A stretch of 64,000 nt of DNA, taken from the NCBI GenBank assembly GCA_036426205.1, contig CM071570.1, forward strand, positions 55,294,676 through 55,358,675, written 5' to 3'. Made by a program: the position numbers and the translations under genes. Positions 33,781 through 45,452 of the stretch are shown here, piece after piece. The notes beneath the pieces were generated by a model. That model searched no databases. It saw nothing but the letters and a program-made list of their open reading frames with translations, and had not been told where the DNA came from. Numbering within the stretch: position 1 is the stretch's first letter; each line of letters opens with the position of its first letter. Source of the stretch: Ascaphus truei. Lineage: Eukaryota > Chordata > Amphibia > Anura > Ascaphidae.

Positions 33781-34812
33781 CAGGGGTGAGCAAACTTTTT
33801 ATGACGAGCCCCCCTTTTGATCCATGAAATTTCTCGGGCCCCCCCCCCCTGATGTAATCAATCACATGGAAAAAAAAAAAACCTTTATTAAACGGTATAC
33901 AATGTAAATACAAATATGTCTAAATACTTACATATTTCAACAGCTCGCGCTTGCAAAATTAGCTGCGTCCACGCTGCCGCTGAGAGCGGTGACATCACCA
34001 ACTCTCCAAGCATGAGCACAGGGGGTCCTGCATAATTTTGAAAGCAAGGGGGGGGGGAGGGGGCATGGATCGGGACTATTTGTGTGTGTGTGTGTGTGTG
34101 TGTGCGCATTGACTGCTGCTGAGTGCGCTTCAAAGTAAATTTTGCTTGTCACCCAAGCGCCAAGCTTGGGAGAGCGTACGTGCACAAAGGCAATCCTTTT
34201 TGGGCGGGGAGGGGGAGGGGACACTCATCCACCTCTTTGCTACCTCCCTTCCCTCTTTCCCCCCCCCCTTTTTTTTTCCTTCCCCTCCCTTTTTTCCTTC
34301 TCCCATTTGCCTTTTTATTCTCCCTGCTCTTTGGCTTGCTGTCCCGTGTCATCCACACTCTTACCTACAGTATTATGTATTATTTATTTATTTTTTCCGT
34401 TTTCATTGTTGTGTTTTCACTTTTTTTTTTAATTGTTTCTGTACATTCATAGTATGATTGATATAGTGGCAGCCTACCCTTTCACTTGCAGAGGATCGCA
34501 GCGAAGCAGGTTGCCAGCGTAGGAGAGCAGGACCACTGCGCTGTTGCAGGGCAGACACCGGAAGGAGGGGCGTTTGACATCACAGCGCTGCGGCGTGCAC
34601 CTCCCCCGTACCTCCGAAGCCCCTGCGCGTGCGCACACAGACCATCACGTGGCCGCCACCTGCACTATCCTGTTTGCCCGCCCGCGCACATCTTCTTGGC
34701 CGCCCGCACATTGCTTTTTCACCCTCCCGCACACAATGTCTGCCAGCCCGCACACACTAGGTTTTGCTGCACGCAACATGCGCCGCCCCTAGATAATCCT
34801 GCGCCCCCCAGC
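33781..34812. mobile_element. hAT-type MITE-family element nested in the inverted-repeat element
   Basis: Begins CAGGGGTGAGCAAACTTTTT, the same end as the 29601 element. The interior includes a TG microsatellite (about 34081-34104), a T/C-rich run (34255-34320) and CpG-rich DNA (34490-34790). The right end is placed only approximately near GCGCCCCCCAG. Open frames here are low-complexity. Confidence 0.5.
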
Positions 34813-34824
34813 ATTCAATAACAA

Positions 34825-35150
34825 CACCCACACACAATCACAACACACACAGAACACATACTCAATCACAACACACACAGAAAACACTCATCACAACCAC
34901 ACAACACACACACAGACAACACACACAGACACAACACACACTCAATGACAACCAACACACAATCACAACATACACACAACACACACACTCAATCACAACA
35001 CCCACACACTCAATCACAACACACACAGACACAACACACACACTCAATCACAACCAACACAGACAACACACTCACTCAATCACAACACACGCACTCAACA
35101 CATACTCAATCATAACCAACACAGACACAACACACACAACATACAAGGCA
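34825..35150. repeat. CACTCAATCACAACACACA minisatellite
   Basis: Diverged tandem units built from ACACACTCAATCACAAC and ACCAACACAGACAACAC over about 320 bp. The Val/Cys-rich minus-strand frame across it is a product of the repeat. Confidence 0.85.
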
Positions 35151-35730
35151 AATCACTGAGGAGGAGAATAACATCCAGGAAGTGGCGGTGGAATACCGAG
35201 AAACCCCCCTTGCCAAGGCGCTTTGGAGGGAAGTCTTTACGGGACCCCTGCAGTACGACATACCAGAATTCTACCGATGTGGCTGTTGTTATCCTACTGT
35301 GTGTAAGTAGGACTGCAGTTTTTCCCACCCCCCAGAAGATCGCCAGCCAGCAGTTTCTTGTGTTCCTAGACATATTTTGTCTTTTTATGTGTTTTATATT
35401 GTTATCACAGACAAGTATTTTTTATTAACTTAGCTATTAATTAAGCTTCATAGTTTTATGTGTTTAGTTCATTTGTGGTTGTTTTGTTTGTCATTTTGTG
35501 TTTATGTCCATCTGCTATCAGTGATTGTTCCATGTGTTTCTTTTCACATGTTCTGAGACAAGTCTACGTGGACATCTGAGAACGATCGGACCCATGCGTA
35601 TGGTAGATCTATAATATTTTATAGACTCTAGACTCTTTGAGGAAACAGTCCTTGTTTCACTTTGTGTATCATCACTTAATTGTTGAGTGTTTATTTAGAA
35701 GCGCCATTACCTATTTTTCTGTGTCATGTA

Positions 35731-37667
35731 CAATTTAAGGCCTTATTATATATTTCTTAAGTGAAAAATCCCCATTGAAGTAATGGAATATAGCATCTCT
35801 TAAATGGTAGACAGGCGTGAGTGGATACTGTGATAAGGGGTTGGATTTGGCGATGTTTTTATGGGCTGTAATGAACAAAACTGACACTTAATCTTTTCTA
35901 TCATTACAAATGTGAGCATTTTCCCAACAATTAAAACATTAATTGATGACTCCAAATGATGTTTTGATTCAGAGTGAATGCTTCTCATTGACATGGATTT
36001 AACATGTCAAAACATGACACTGTTAGAAATGAAAGGAGGAGTGAAATAACTTGAACTGGCACCACTTTATATGACGGTTTGGGGCAATCGACCTACTGAC
36101 CTTAATCCTAGAAAACTGTCACATTTCTACTGAGCTCTTTTGTACGTTAACAATGTGACTCCAAATACTGCCGAACCAGGCCCTAGAAGCTCTGAGTTTT
36201 GAGAGGTCAAGCTTTGGTCACTATGGCGACAGTTTAGGTCTTTAGTTCATAGGTCATATAGATTAATGATGTCAGACACATTTTTAAGTGGCTCTAACAG
36301 TAGTCCCTATGCGGTAAACTGCTGAGCTAGTTTGATGCAACAAAAGCATCTTTAAGTAGTGTTAATTGGAAGATCTTTTTGAAAATGTATTTTATATTCT
36401 ACAGGAATGTTCTGTTTTGGAGCAGACATAAGTATCAGCAGGGACCTGTTAAATGTTAAACTTTCCACGGGTGCATTGGAACTGAAAGCTAATGGACGCA
36501 ATGTTTTTTCCCCCCTAAAGGTTCCCACCAAACAGCTCTAAGTTATTTGATTGTCTATACAAGTTTCTAGTTCAATAATCTCGTGGCAAAACCTCTTTTG
36601 TGCAGGACGAACATGTGGTTATTTTCCTGTAGACAAGCCTTTTTAGGTTGCCCTTATAAAGATAACATTACTGTGTGAATGAGGTAAGAGTAAATAATCG
36701 GTGTATGCTAAACACAGCAGTGTCTTGATGATGTTAAGGTAAATATGAGCTCATTACAGTATGTTGAGAAAGCCCTGAAAATAAGAATGTCAAAGTTTTA
36801 ATGGCATTTACCAACATTTAAAATTCAACTACCATTTAACGAACCCCTTTAACATACACATGAAGCCACTTCAAGACTAGCTGCACCATACAAAGTTGTA
36901 AGTAATCTTCATGTACATTTTTTTAAGCATTTTGTCGTTGAAATGTTTAGAAGAAAAATGAGAACAGAGCATCACTATGTTGCCATTTTAATTATGTAAT
37001 TTATGGCAAAGGACGTTCCAGGTATCAGAGACCTTGGTGTCGTTTAACATAACTTTCAATTATCCTTGAGAAAAAGATACAATGCAACTAAATGATCTAA
37101 TAGCATAGATGCTTTGGAACACTGGTGATACATCATTGTTAAAGAAAGTCAGTCTCAAAAGAGAACCTTATATTGAAATCACACTCTTTTCAAACACTGA
37201 TTCTTGTAGTTGCCAAATGATCGCTCTCAGGCATAAATGACATCATTGGAAGAGATAATTGAACAGCACAAGAGAAAAACATGGCATCGTGTAGAAATCA
37301 TGTAGCTCGTCATTTGGTATCGTTTTGCTTCGTTCTTTAATTGGGATTTAGATGTTTCTTTATATCTTAAAGATACTGTACATAGTTTTTACATTTGGAA
37401 TATTTCATTTGAGGTGTAGCCTGCCTTTTTGTCGCCAAACATTTATGTCAAACTTTTCACGTAATGTAAAAAGGCTTTTCCAGGACCAGCAAGGCCTGTG
37501 TATAAAGTTTAACAGGATCTTTCCCACCCAGCATCTTTTAGCTCAGATTCCGTGTTAATGGTTCTCTTCTACCTAAAAATGATTAGTTATCTAAAGTTAC
37601 ATGTCTCTTCAGGTGAAGGCTGGGAGTGCTTATGACCCACATTTGTTCAGAGGCCTTATGACCCCTT
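35731..37667. other. No recognisable feature (nearly 2 kb)
   Basis: Unique-looking AT-rich DNA. No repeat family, RNA gene or exon with clear coding character was found. Confidence 0.4.
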
Positions 37668-37675
37668 TAGGACAT

Positions 37676-37999
37676 GGGGGCACAAACTTTTTTCCCTGCG
37701 ACCCCCTGCCGAATGTCCTCTTCTCAGCGCGCCCCCCTCCCTCCTCCTCCTTACCTTGATTCCCGGCGTCTGGACGTCATGACGTCACGTTGTCATAGCA
37801 ACGTGACGTCACATCTGACGCCACGTTGCCTTGGCGACGCTTCTTCAGATGCCGGCTGAATCAAGGTAAGTAGGTTTACAGAGGCCCTGCAGCTCCCCCG
37901 GCACTTAATTTAAGTGCCTTCGGGAAGCGCGCAGCGCCTCTGAAAACCCCTCGCCCCCTGCCGTTAATCTCGCGCCCCCCACTTTGCGCACCGCTGCTC
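37676..37999. mobile_element. hAT-type MITE, 324 bp, with perfect 8-bp duplication
   Basis: Flanked by TAGGACAT at 37668-37675 and 38000-38007. The left end GGGGGCACAAACTTTTTTCC and the inverse-related right end (CCCCACTTTGCGCACC) match the CAGGGGTGCGCAAAC family. Interior TGACGTCA and GTTGTCATAGCAAC dyads are CpG-rich. Non-coding. Confidence 0.9.
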
Positions 38000-38007
38000 T
38001 AGGACAT

Positions 38008-39026
38008 ACAGTTCAAAGATAGAACATGAGAAAAGTTATCCAGGCACAACAGGTATCGTCATTAAAATTATGAGTCTAAATTAAAACACAGGGTAACAAA
38101 CATTATTACGTTTGCAATTTGAATCAATTGGTTAGATCGTGAATTTGGACTTGGTCGATATGGTTTGACTCACTGCATATCAGTACTAATAATCTGCGAC
38201 AAGTAAAATCAAAGGTATAGAACCTGGAAGACTAATTCAGCATAATCCCTCATTTGCTGAACTTTGTACCCTGCATCTTAAAAACTCATACTGGGTCAGA
38301 TTTCCTAAGCCACGCAGGCTTTGTGGTTGTTCACTTCATGTGAAGTAGGACAGCAAAAACTGCTTTTGAGACTTGGCAAATCTGGCTGAGTGTTTCCAAG
38401 AATGCAGATGACGTAAAAACGTAAAAAGTAGTCCTGCCTGACAGTTTCTGACAATGTGTGTCACGATCTTAATTAGGGGGTTAAAAATACAAATAGACAT
38501 GCATTCCTCAAAATATTAAAGCATGACATTGTTTTTAAGCACTAACTATTGAACAAAGATTGCAAATGTATGTATATTTATTAACTGTAAATGTAGTAGT
38601 TCTTAGGGCTGCTTTGGTCATGGTGAATGGTCACCAGTTGAATCTTTTACAGTTATAATTACTATTATTATAATTAATGTTTAACGTCATCATATTCTGC
38701 AGTGAGGTGCAATGGGGTGGGAAGACCACAACCAGAAAATGACAACATTGCTACATTAGGTAAGGAGGGCAAGCTCCAAGGAGTGTACCATCTAATAGTA
38801 CAGGAGAGTGGGAACATACGATTTGCTTTTTACCTCTACTTTCATCTGTCATGTTATATAATCCTTCCTCTAGTTATACCCATTATGTTCGGTAGTTTAC
38901 AGTCTTTTTGACATTTGGTATTGTTATAGGGTATATACAGTATCTAACATTCACACTCGATATTATATATAATCACTGGTAACTCGAAACGGTGTTTTAC
39001 CACATGGATGCAGCAGTGTACCTGAG
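38008..39026. other. No recognisable feature
   Basis: Plain sequence; a short 69-codon frame at 38702-38911 has no recognisable content. Confidence 0.4.
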
Positions 39027-39172
39027 GAAACATTACAACTACACCTTCAAGAGAAACCTCAAAAGAAGAGGTAAAGGAAGTCTCACAATAAGGGCACTCT
39101 TACTCGGTGTCCGTATTATGAGGCTTTCTTTACCTGTTCTTTTGAGGCTTCTCTTAAAGGTGTAATTGTTTT
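39027..39172. repeat. Hairpin repeat, about 60-bp arms
   Basis: Left arm with ACCTTCAAGAGAAACCTCAA and AGAAGAGGTAAAG; right arm with CTTTACCTGTTCTTTTGAGG and CTTCTCTTAAAGGTGTAAT. The loop is about 25 bp. It lies about 70 bp upstream of a hammerhead-like core and probably belongs to the same repeat unit. Confidence 0.75.
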
Positions 39173-39239
39173 AGGGAAGTTGGACCAGGATTTTGGAAGG
39201 CAGATTTTATCCTGTTAGGTAATCTTATGTCACTTATGA

Positions 39240-39279
39240 CACTCCTGACGAAGCGAAACCAGGCGAAACGTGTAGAGTG
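39240..39279 (+). ncRNA. Hammerhead-ribozyme-like motif with perfect stem I
   Basis: Plus strand in order: CACTC (stem I), CTGACGA (position 7 may vary in hammerheads), AGCGAAACCAGGC (weak stem II, two G-C pairs after a bulged A), GAAAC, GT, cleavage triplet GTA, GAGTG (stem I). Stem I is five perfect pairs. The minimal stem III layout GAAAC-NN-GTH matches the R1 motif and the 10.9-kb motif. Stem II looks too weak for good activity, so this is probably a decaying copy. Confidence 0.5.
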
Positions 39280-40077
39280 GCAGGATCTTTGCCACGCCAG
39301 GCTACGCAGGAGACCAGCACCGATCCGTGTTTTCTTACATCGCGGGAGCCAGAGCGGGTGACGTCACAGCTCCGACGGACGTGACGGAGCAGAGGCACAA
39401 TCCCCGCCAAGTACACCAGAGAACGGGAGGCATCCGAATGAAAGGAGGCGGTGAGAGACACTGCGGTGCGGTTATCCTGCTTACACGAATAAGTGTTACA
39501 TACCCTGTTTTAAGTGCACTATTGTAAGTGCGTCTTTTATATTTTAGACATAAAACATATCCTTTTAATACTGATCTGTGCTATGTAGTCTCTCTTTATT
39601 TCTCCTTATGGGAACAACCTCCCCTGAGTCACTGGATGGGATTTCTGACTACCATTTATACCCTTTGAGAAGTGACGGCAGCAGCTTTATTTCAAATTAC
39701 CCTTTTACATCCAGTATCCTGTGAGTAGGCTGTGTATAGTGCCACGTTACCAGCATTTCGATCCAACATTGCAATCCACCTGCACTTAAATTGTTCCTGT
39801 CTTTTCTCCTCATATGCTCCCCCTGGATTGTATGAAAATATGAGGACATCGTATGTAGTCAGAATGCAACAGTGTACAACTGTACATTGTCAGGAGCCCA
39901 CTACATGCACTGTCATTTGGTATTGATGTGTACGTCATCAGCATGAGTTCTCCTATTTAAGTGTGAACATAGAGCACAATTTTTTAGTCATGACTTGATA
40001 ACTCTTTGCTGACTTCTCATGGAGTTATGTGGTTTTAGATACGGATTCTTTTTTTTGTACAATAGAAGTGCTTAGAA
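39280..40077. other. CpG-containing repeat flank, then plain sequence
   Basis: 39290-39440 is GC-rich (GGTGACGTCACAGC) and probably belongs to the same element as the hammerhead-like motif; no terminus was defined. The rest is plain. Confidence 0.35.
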
Positions 40078-40550
40078 CAGGGGTTCCTAACCTTTTTACA
40101 TTGTAAAAACCCTGTTTGAAACTATTGGTTCAGCAAAACCCTAATTAATAAATGTTATTGCCTACTCATCAGACTATTGCTAAGAAAACAGTTTGACTGA
40201 TCCCTGGCAGTATTGTATCCTGAACTTATGGTAGGAACACACGCTTAATTAGGCCCCAAACTGCACGTCAGTGTGTAGGTGGTATTTCTGTCAATTGCGG
40301 GAGCTTCCAAAGTCACCCCCCACAATACCTTGCAGCTGTGAATGAAAAGTATTGTGGGGAGCGACGGTGGATGCTCCTGCGTCAATTGAAAGCTATAGCA
40401 CCCACGCTGAGGTGCTGTTTAGGGCCTTATTAAGTGTGCAGTTCCCCACACGGGCTCAGGAACCCACTATATTGCCTGGGCGCTGCTATTACAGATTTTT
40501 GGGGTGAACCCCTTGAAGTCCCCTACCGAACCCTGTGTTGGGAATTACTG
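40078..40550. mobile_element. hAT-type non-autonomous element, 473 bp
   Basis: Left end CAGGGGTTCCTAACCTTTTT; right end GTTGGGAATTACTG reads CAGTAATTCCCAAC in inverse. Flanking octamers GCTTAGAA and GCTTTGAC match at six of eight positions, consistent with an aged hAT duplication. Non-coding. Confidence 0.65.
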
Positions 40551-40963
40551 GCTTTGACTATATTAATACTAGTATAAAACTTCATGTGTAGACTATAGAG
40601 TCATTTACATGATTGTTCAAATATTTCTGTGCATTCTGCTATTTGTTGAAAATGTTAAATGCAGCAAACCCAGCTGATCAGAATGTAAACCAGGGGGTGG
40701 GTGTGGGGGTGTCCTGGTGTCCCCGTAGCTCAACAACACTATTATCAGTTTAAGGGACCCTCATTTCCTGACATACTTGCCAGTAAAGGTACTAGGGTTT
40801 TAATCACCTGCAGGAGAAACAAATTGCCGATTTATATATCCCCTATCATGCAGACCTATAAGAAGCCGCAACGTCATCCACTGAGGCTCCCGATTGGCCC
40901 ACACGATGCAGGAGATTTAAAACCGAAGAAGTAATATTGGTAACGTCACTAGTAACAATTTGG
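40551..40963. other. No recognisable feature
   Basis: Plain sequence, no gene or repeat boundary seen. Confidence 0.4.
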
Positions 40964-41320
40964 CGTATGGGGGGGGGGGGGGGGATGGTGTGTCAGGGAG
41001 ACCGGCATTATTAGTATTAGTGTTATTAGTATTCCTGCTTCCTGGTAAGCAACAACACGCTCCACTCCACAGGTAGGACCCAAAGGGGGAGGAGAGCGAA
41101 TAGGGGGCAAGGGGTGGAGTGAGGGAGAAGGGGGGGGGGGCTGGAGTGGAAGAAAGAGGGGAGGGGAGCATGGTAAGAAGATCAGAGGAGAAAGGCATAT
41201 GACTGCAGCGGGGAGAAGCATGTAGGGGAAAATCTGGAGAGAAGGGGGCATGTTGGCCAGAAGCAGAGCGAGGTGGGAGAAGCAGGAGAGGAGTGGAGCA
41301 TGTGGGGGAAGGAAATAAAT
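40964..41320. repeat. Poly-G run and purine-rich imperfect minisatellite
   Basis: A G run at about 40970-40984 is followed, from about 41080, by purine-rich DNA with recurring GGAGCATG-type or GCATGTAGGGG-type units. The Pro/Ser-rich minus-strand frames (40917-41198, 40949-41362) are artefacts of this composition. Confidence 0.6.
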
Positions 41321-42524
41321 ATGAAAACCTTTAATAAAAGGATTCTTTTTTTTCATTGCCATGTGTAAGGTGTTGTAGGGAAAAAGAGCGTTCCTACACT
41401 TTTTTTTAGGACTCTATCAATGTTTGCTACTACAAATTGGGTGTAAACATGAAGTCTGCTTACTCTTTTGCAGCTCATATCTAGTATCAGCATACTTTTT
41501 TTCTATAGGTGTGCTGGTTTTTGATAATAGAATTCCTGCCAACAGGACAGGTTCTCAAGTCTGAAGTTATTTTTTGGCGAGACTTTGCAGTTTTCTTTAG
41601 CCCACACCTAGGTGGTGTATTGTCCCCACTATCTTCCATACACCTATTTAGGAAGATCTTTTCTTGGTTTGTTTTAAGGGACTGGCCGTGGACTACCTCT
41701 ACCATTTCCCTCTTTACAATATGTTCTTACTATTTGGTGATTAAAAGGTTTTTAATGTTATCAACCATATCGCTCTGACTTACCTTTCTGAGTGCATTCA
41801 AGGAGGAACTTGTCTGTCTGTTTATGTTGTTATTATAGTTTATCCTCTATTGCACCAGTTTGTGTGTTATTTGATTTCATATACTATCCTCATTTTGCTG
41901 ACGCGGGAGCTTCCCCTTCCCCTGTCCCCTTCCCTTCCCCCACCCCCAGATTAGCAGCTCATATCTGTAAGCATAATGATCCTGAAATGACCCCTCTTTT
42001 GTCTTTTTGCGTTGTTTCGCTGGTTAGATCTGGCCTGGAACACCTACCCCATCACATTTAAAGCATTCCATTGACATTCCACCAATGGCATTTTGTATAA
42101 AAATGTAAATAATAAAGATAAAGCTATCACATGGAATATGCTGGTACACCATGCTCATTTGTCATTATGTTGCTCAAGAATGTAACAGCGGGACAGCTTA
42201 TTTCAAGCAAGCTTTGGCTGATTTGGGTGGAGATGGGCTCAGCTGCAAATTATACAAAAAAAGTAGGTTTTATTTTCAATTAACGAAGAAAAACAGGATG
42301 TGAAAGGCACTCCTATATATGGAGTAAATAATCAGTGAATAATTCAAATATTATAGTGCTAACTAACAATTGCTATTATCAAATGTAAATGTGTAATATT
42401 CTGCCAAATTCCCGACTGAACAATAGTGAATACAATAAAAGTGAAACACAAATCCATAAAGTGCTCAGTGATATTGGGGATAGTGAAACAAAAATGCAGC
42501 TCAAAATCCTCCTCAGTGGAATGG
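41321..42524. other. No recognisable feature
   Basis: Mixed sequence with a C-rich patch at 41910-41950. Short open frames have no identifiable domains. Confidence 0.4.
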
Positions 42525-43036
42525 TGTAGCGAAAATGTTGGGGAACGCAGTAGTCCCCATAAATAGGAAACAAAACAGTGGAACATAGTGCAATAACATC
42601 CTTCAATTAAGGCTCCTGTGTTGTGAAGGTCTGAGGGTTCTGACTGGCCAGACAGCGGAGGAATCACGGCGTTCTAAACAGCTACAGTTCTACATGCCTA
42701 TCCCATTCTTATACTATGTAAGTGTATTTTTTTTATCATTTTCATATAAACATACTGGTACAGTTTGCATTATGTTTTGCCTCTGTTTATATTGAGCACT
42801 ACTGTACTGGCGAACCCTCAGACCTTCACAACACAGGAGCCTTAAGGCTAACACCCACCTACTCCTATCAAACAAAGACTTGAAAATGCTGATTTTCTTC
42901 CAGGGAAATGTGAGCCCCCATCTCATAGAAATACCAAAGTTATATTATTTTCAATTGAAGGACGATATTGCACTATGTTCCACTGTTTTGTTTCCTAATT
43001 ATGGTGACTACTGCGCTCCCCAACACTTTCGCTACA
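42525..43036. mobile_element. Foldback element with unequal arms
   Basis: The left arm (42525-42640) starts TGTAGCGAAAATGTTGGGG and ends GAAGGTCTGAGGGTTC. The right arm (42812-43036) is the inverse, but contains about 110 extra bases between the partners of TCCTTCAATT and AAGGCTCCTGTG. One arm has therefore lost, or the other gained, an internal block. Non-coding. Confidence 0.8.
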
Positions 43037-45402
43037 TTTTTTCCAAATAACAATGTTTATTAAAAACAGTATTTTATATACAGTAAAAAAAATCTAACTC
43101 TGATTTCAAATGCTAATGTTAATATCTAAACAGTTTTTTTGGTTTCTGTAGATTATTGAGATAAATAGTTTGAATTAATTAAATTATGGCTGCAGTAAAA
43201 ATAAGACAATATCAATTGGAAGAGCATGAGAGAAACGTCTCAGGTCCAAGGCTGCCACAATTACTTAGCCAGTTTTACAGCGTTTTATACTTCGGCGTGG
43301 AAGTCTTTTTATGCAATGAAAAATTTAAGGGCCGAGAGTTAAAAAGCTGTAACTGCCTGGTAAAAAAAAACCCCCCCCAAAAGTAATTGTTAATATATAA
43401 AGGCTGAAAAAATAATATTTATTTCTATGGAAGCTTCTTTGTCAACAGAGTTAGCTCTTTCAATGTTGTTGATATTTCCAAATAGGTTATTAATAAAGGT
43501 GATAATTATGCTACTCCTGAACAAATACTGTATCATTTAGATACTGAAAGGCTATTATTTATAGCACAATTTATTTTATAGGTAGAACATTTTGGCATAG
43601 TCAATGGTTATAAATAGCCTTTCCTTTGACGACATGTTTACTTTTGGAATACTACAGTGTTTTCTAGGAACATGCACAGAATATAACTGGAGCAAGTATG
43701 TTGATGTTAGAAATAGCATCAGAATCTATAGTAATTGCTAAAGTTATTTACTTAGTTGTGAAAATAAAAGCTCAAGTTGCTTTAATGATATCCTCTAACT
43801 CTGGGAGAAAGTAATGAGGTTGCATTTTTGCTGCATTTTGCTTATGCCTGGCGTTTGGGGCCCTGAGTTTCTCTTCTCCTATGAATGTTCTGCAGTAATT
43901 ACAATTAATAGCTTGCCACCCACCGGCAAAAAGGCAGGCGGCTTGGATGAATCAGCTCTGCTAGCAAAGATGTTGCTTGTGATTGCAAATGACACCTTCG
44001 TTTTCATCTGAATGGAAACATTGTCTTGAGTTCCCCATTCTCTTCCCTGAAAATCACTTCTTTGTAGAAATTTCGAAAAAGCTACTCGTCAGCACTGCTA
44101 GAAATTGCTGACCTGCTCAGAGGTGCCCAGAGGACAACAGATTCTCAAACTAGTGCATTACTTGATGACTTATTAGGCTGGATAAAAAGGAAATCCATTG
44201 CTACATCTTTATTAACCCATTAAGTGTTGGAAGAGTTTACAGTCCGTGTTTAGGGATTACAATTAATCTGTACAGCAGCTGTTTGCTTCCTGTTGCTCCC
44301 TTTGGTGATGCTGAAGCATGTATGAGATTAAGCCGTACTTTAGTGGAGTCATGATTTAAATGTTTGAATGGTTTCTAGCAAAGTAATTATTACATTCAAA
44401 TCATCTTAAGTAGGTGTCCTGAATGGGACTATGATACAAAGCCTGTAATACTCTTGGGTTTTCCCTCCCACACGCAGTTCAAGTGCACAAGTGCCTCGTA
44501 TTGCTAAAATACACAGGTAGCTTTATCTTTACTTTTCCTAGAAACGAATTCCCGCTTTGTCATATTGTTGGGGTTTATTTGTCAAAGCCTTGCAGTAGCA
44601 GAGTTGATGCAAACCTGGAGACATAGTTGGCACATACAAAATCCTTTGTCTTTCATGGGACATTTTTTAATTTTTTCGCAGGAAACTTTACCAACAAACA
44701 ATTAGCCTTGAGTACGTTTAGAGATGTAACTAAAAAAAAAACTTTAGTCTTTGTACAAATTATCTTTATTTTTCACAGGCAAATTTTTGCCTGAGCTGGC
44801 AAAACCTACTGGCTATCAGCCCTACTGCCAATTAGACTAGAGAAGTAAATAGCCTGTGGGTCACTCAAACCCTCATATGTCCTCCCTCTTGTACCACTGC
44901 CATTTTGATCCAATTTTGGTCCTTTCTACCAACTCCCGTTTAAAATCTTAAGAGACAGCGGGATTGGGCCAACATCGGGCAATGGCATAGTAATAGCATT
45001 GCCTAGCACCCCCTTCCGTCCCTGAGCAGTAGATGCTGCAATAGTCGGTTGTGGGGTTCAACCTGTCGATCTGTGATACCATCTGATTCACAGCTGGTCT
45101 CTGTACATGAAGAGAAATAAGAGGCGGTGCAGAGACCAACTATGAAGAAAAAAACATGATCAGAGATAGGAGCTTTCTAATTCTCTGCATGCTGCTGACA
45201 GAAAGAAAGGGCCAGTCAATGATCTTATACATGATGCAGGTGTTTAGCCAGAAAGATATACTTACTGTAGATCACCTTTTAATGTCTGGTACACAGGCAC
45301 GCAACATTTGATTGAAAGTAGCACAGTGCATTATCATACATGCATCATTAAACTTCTCCCCAACTTCTTTAAATGCAAGCTGATGCACACTAAGCTAAAC
45401 TG
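43037..45402. other. Unique-looking sequence; possible conserved non-coding block at 43800-44420
   Basis: No repeats or genes recognised over about 2.3 kb. The block 43800-44420 has balanced composition without simple repeats, including GTAATTACAATTAATAGC and GTTTGCTTCCTGTTGCTCCC. Its appearance suggests possible regulatory DNA, but this is only an impression without an alignment. Confidence 0.25.
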
Positions 45403-45439
<37 letters not shown>

Positions 45440-45452
45440 CACACACATACAC
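45403..45452. repeat. (TA)n then CA-rich microsatellite
   Basis: Uninterrupted TA dinucleotides at about 45404-45436, followed by ACACACACATACACAC. Confidence 0.9.

Larger units (their letters stand above)
33515..35730. mobile_element. Large inverted-repeat element (2.2 kb) with nested hAT insertion
   Basis: The left arm (33515-33776) begins TACATGACACAGAAAAATAG and includes CACTCAACAATTAAGTGATG. The right arm (35503-35730) is the inverse, ending CTATTTTTCTGTGTCATGTA. The arms are similar over about 230-260 bp with scattered changes. At 33781 the left arm is interrupted by a hAT-type end. The interior beyond it is a CA-rich minisatellite and an unassigned 350-bp stretch. No transposase was recognised, although an open frame at 35110-35373 remains unexplained. 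Confidence 0.8.
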
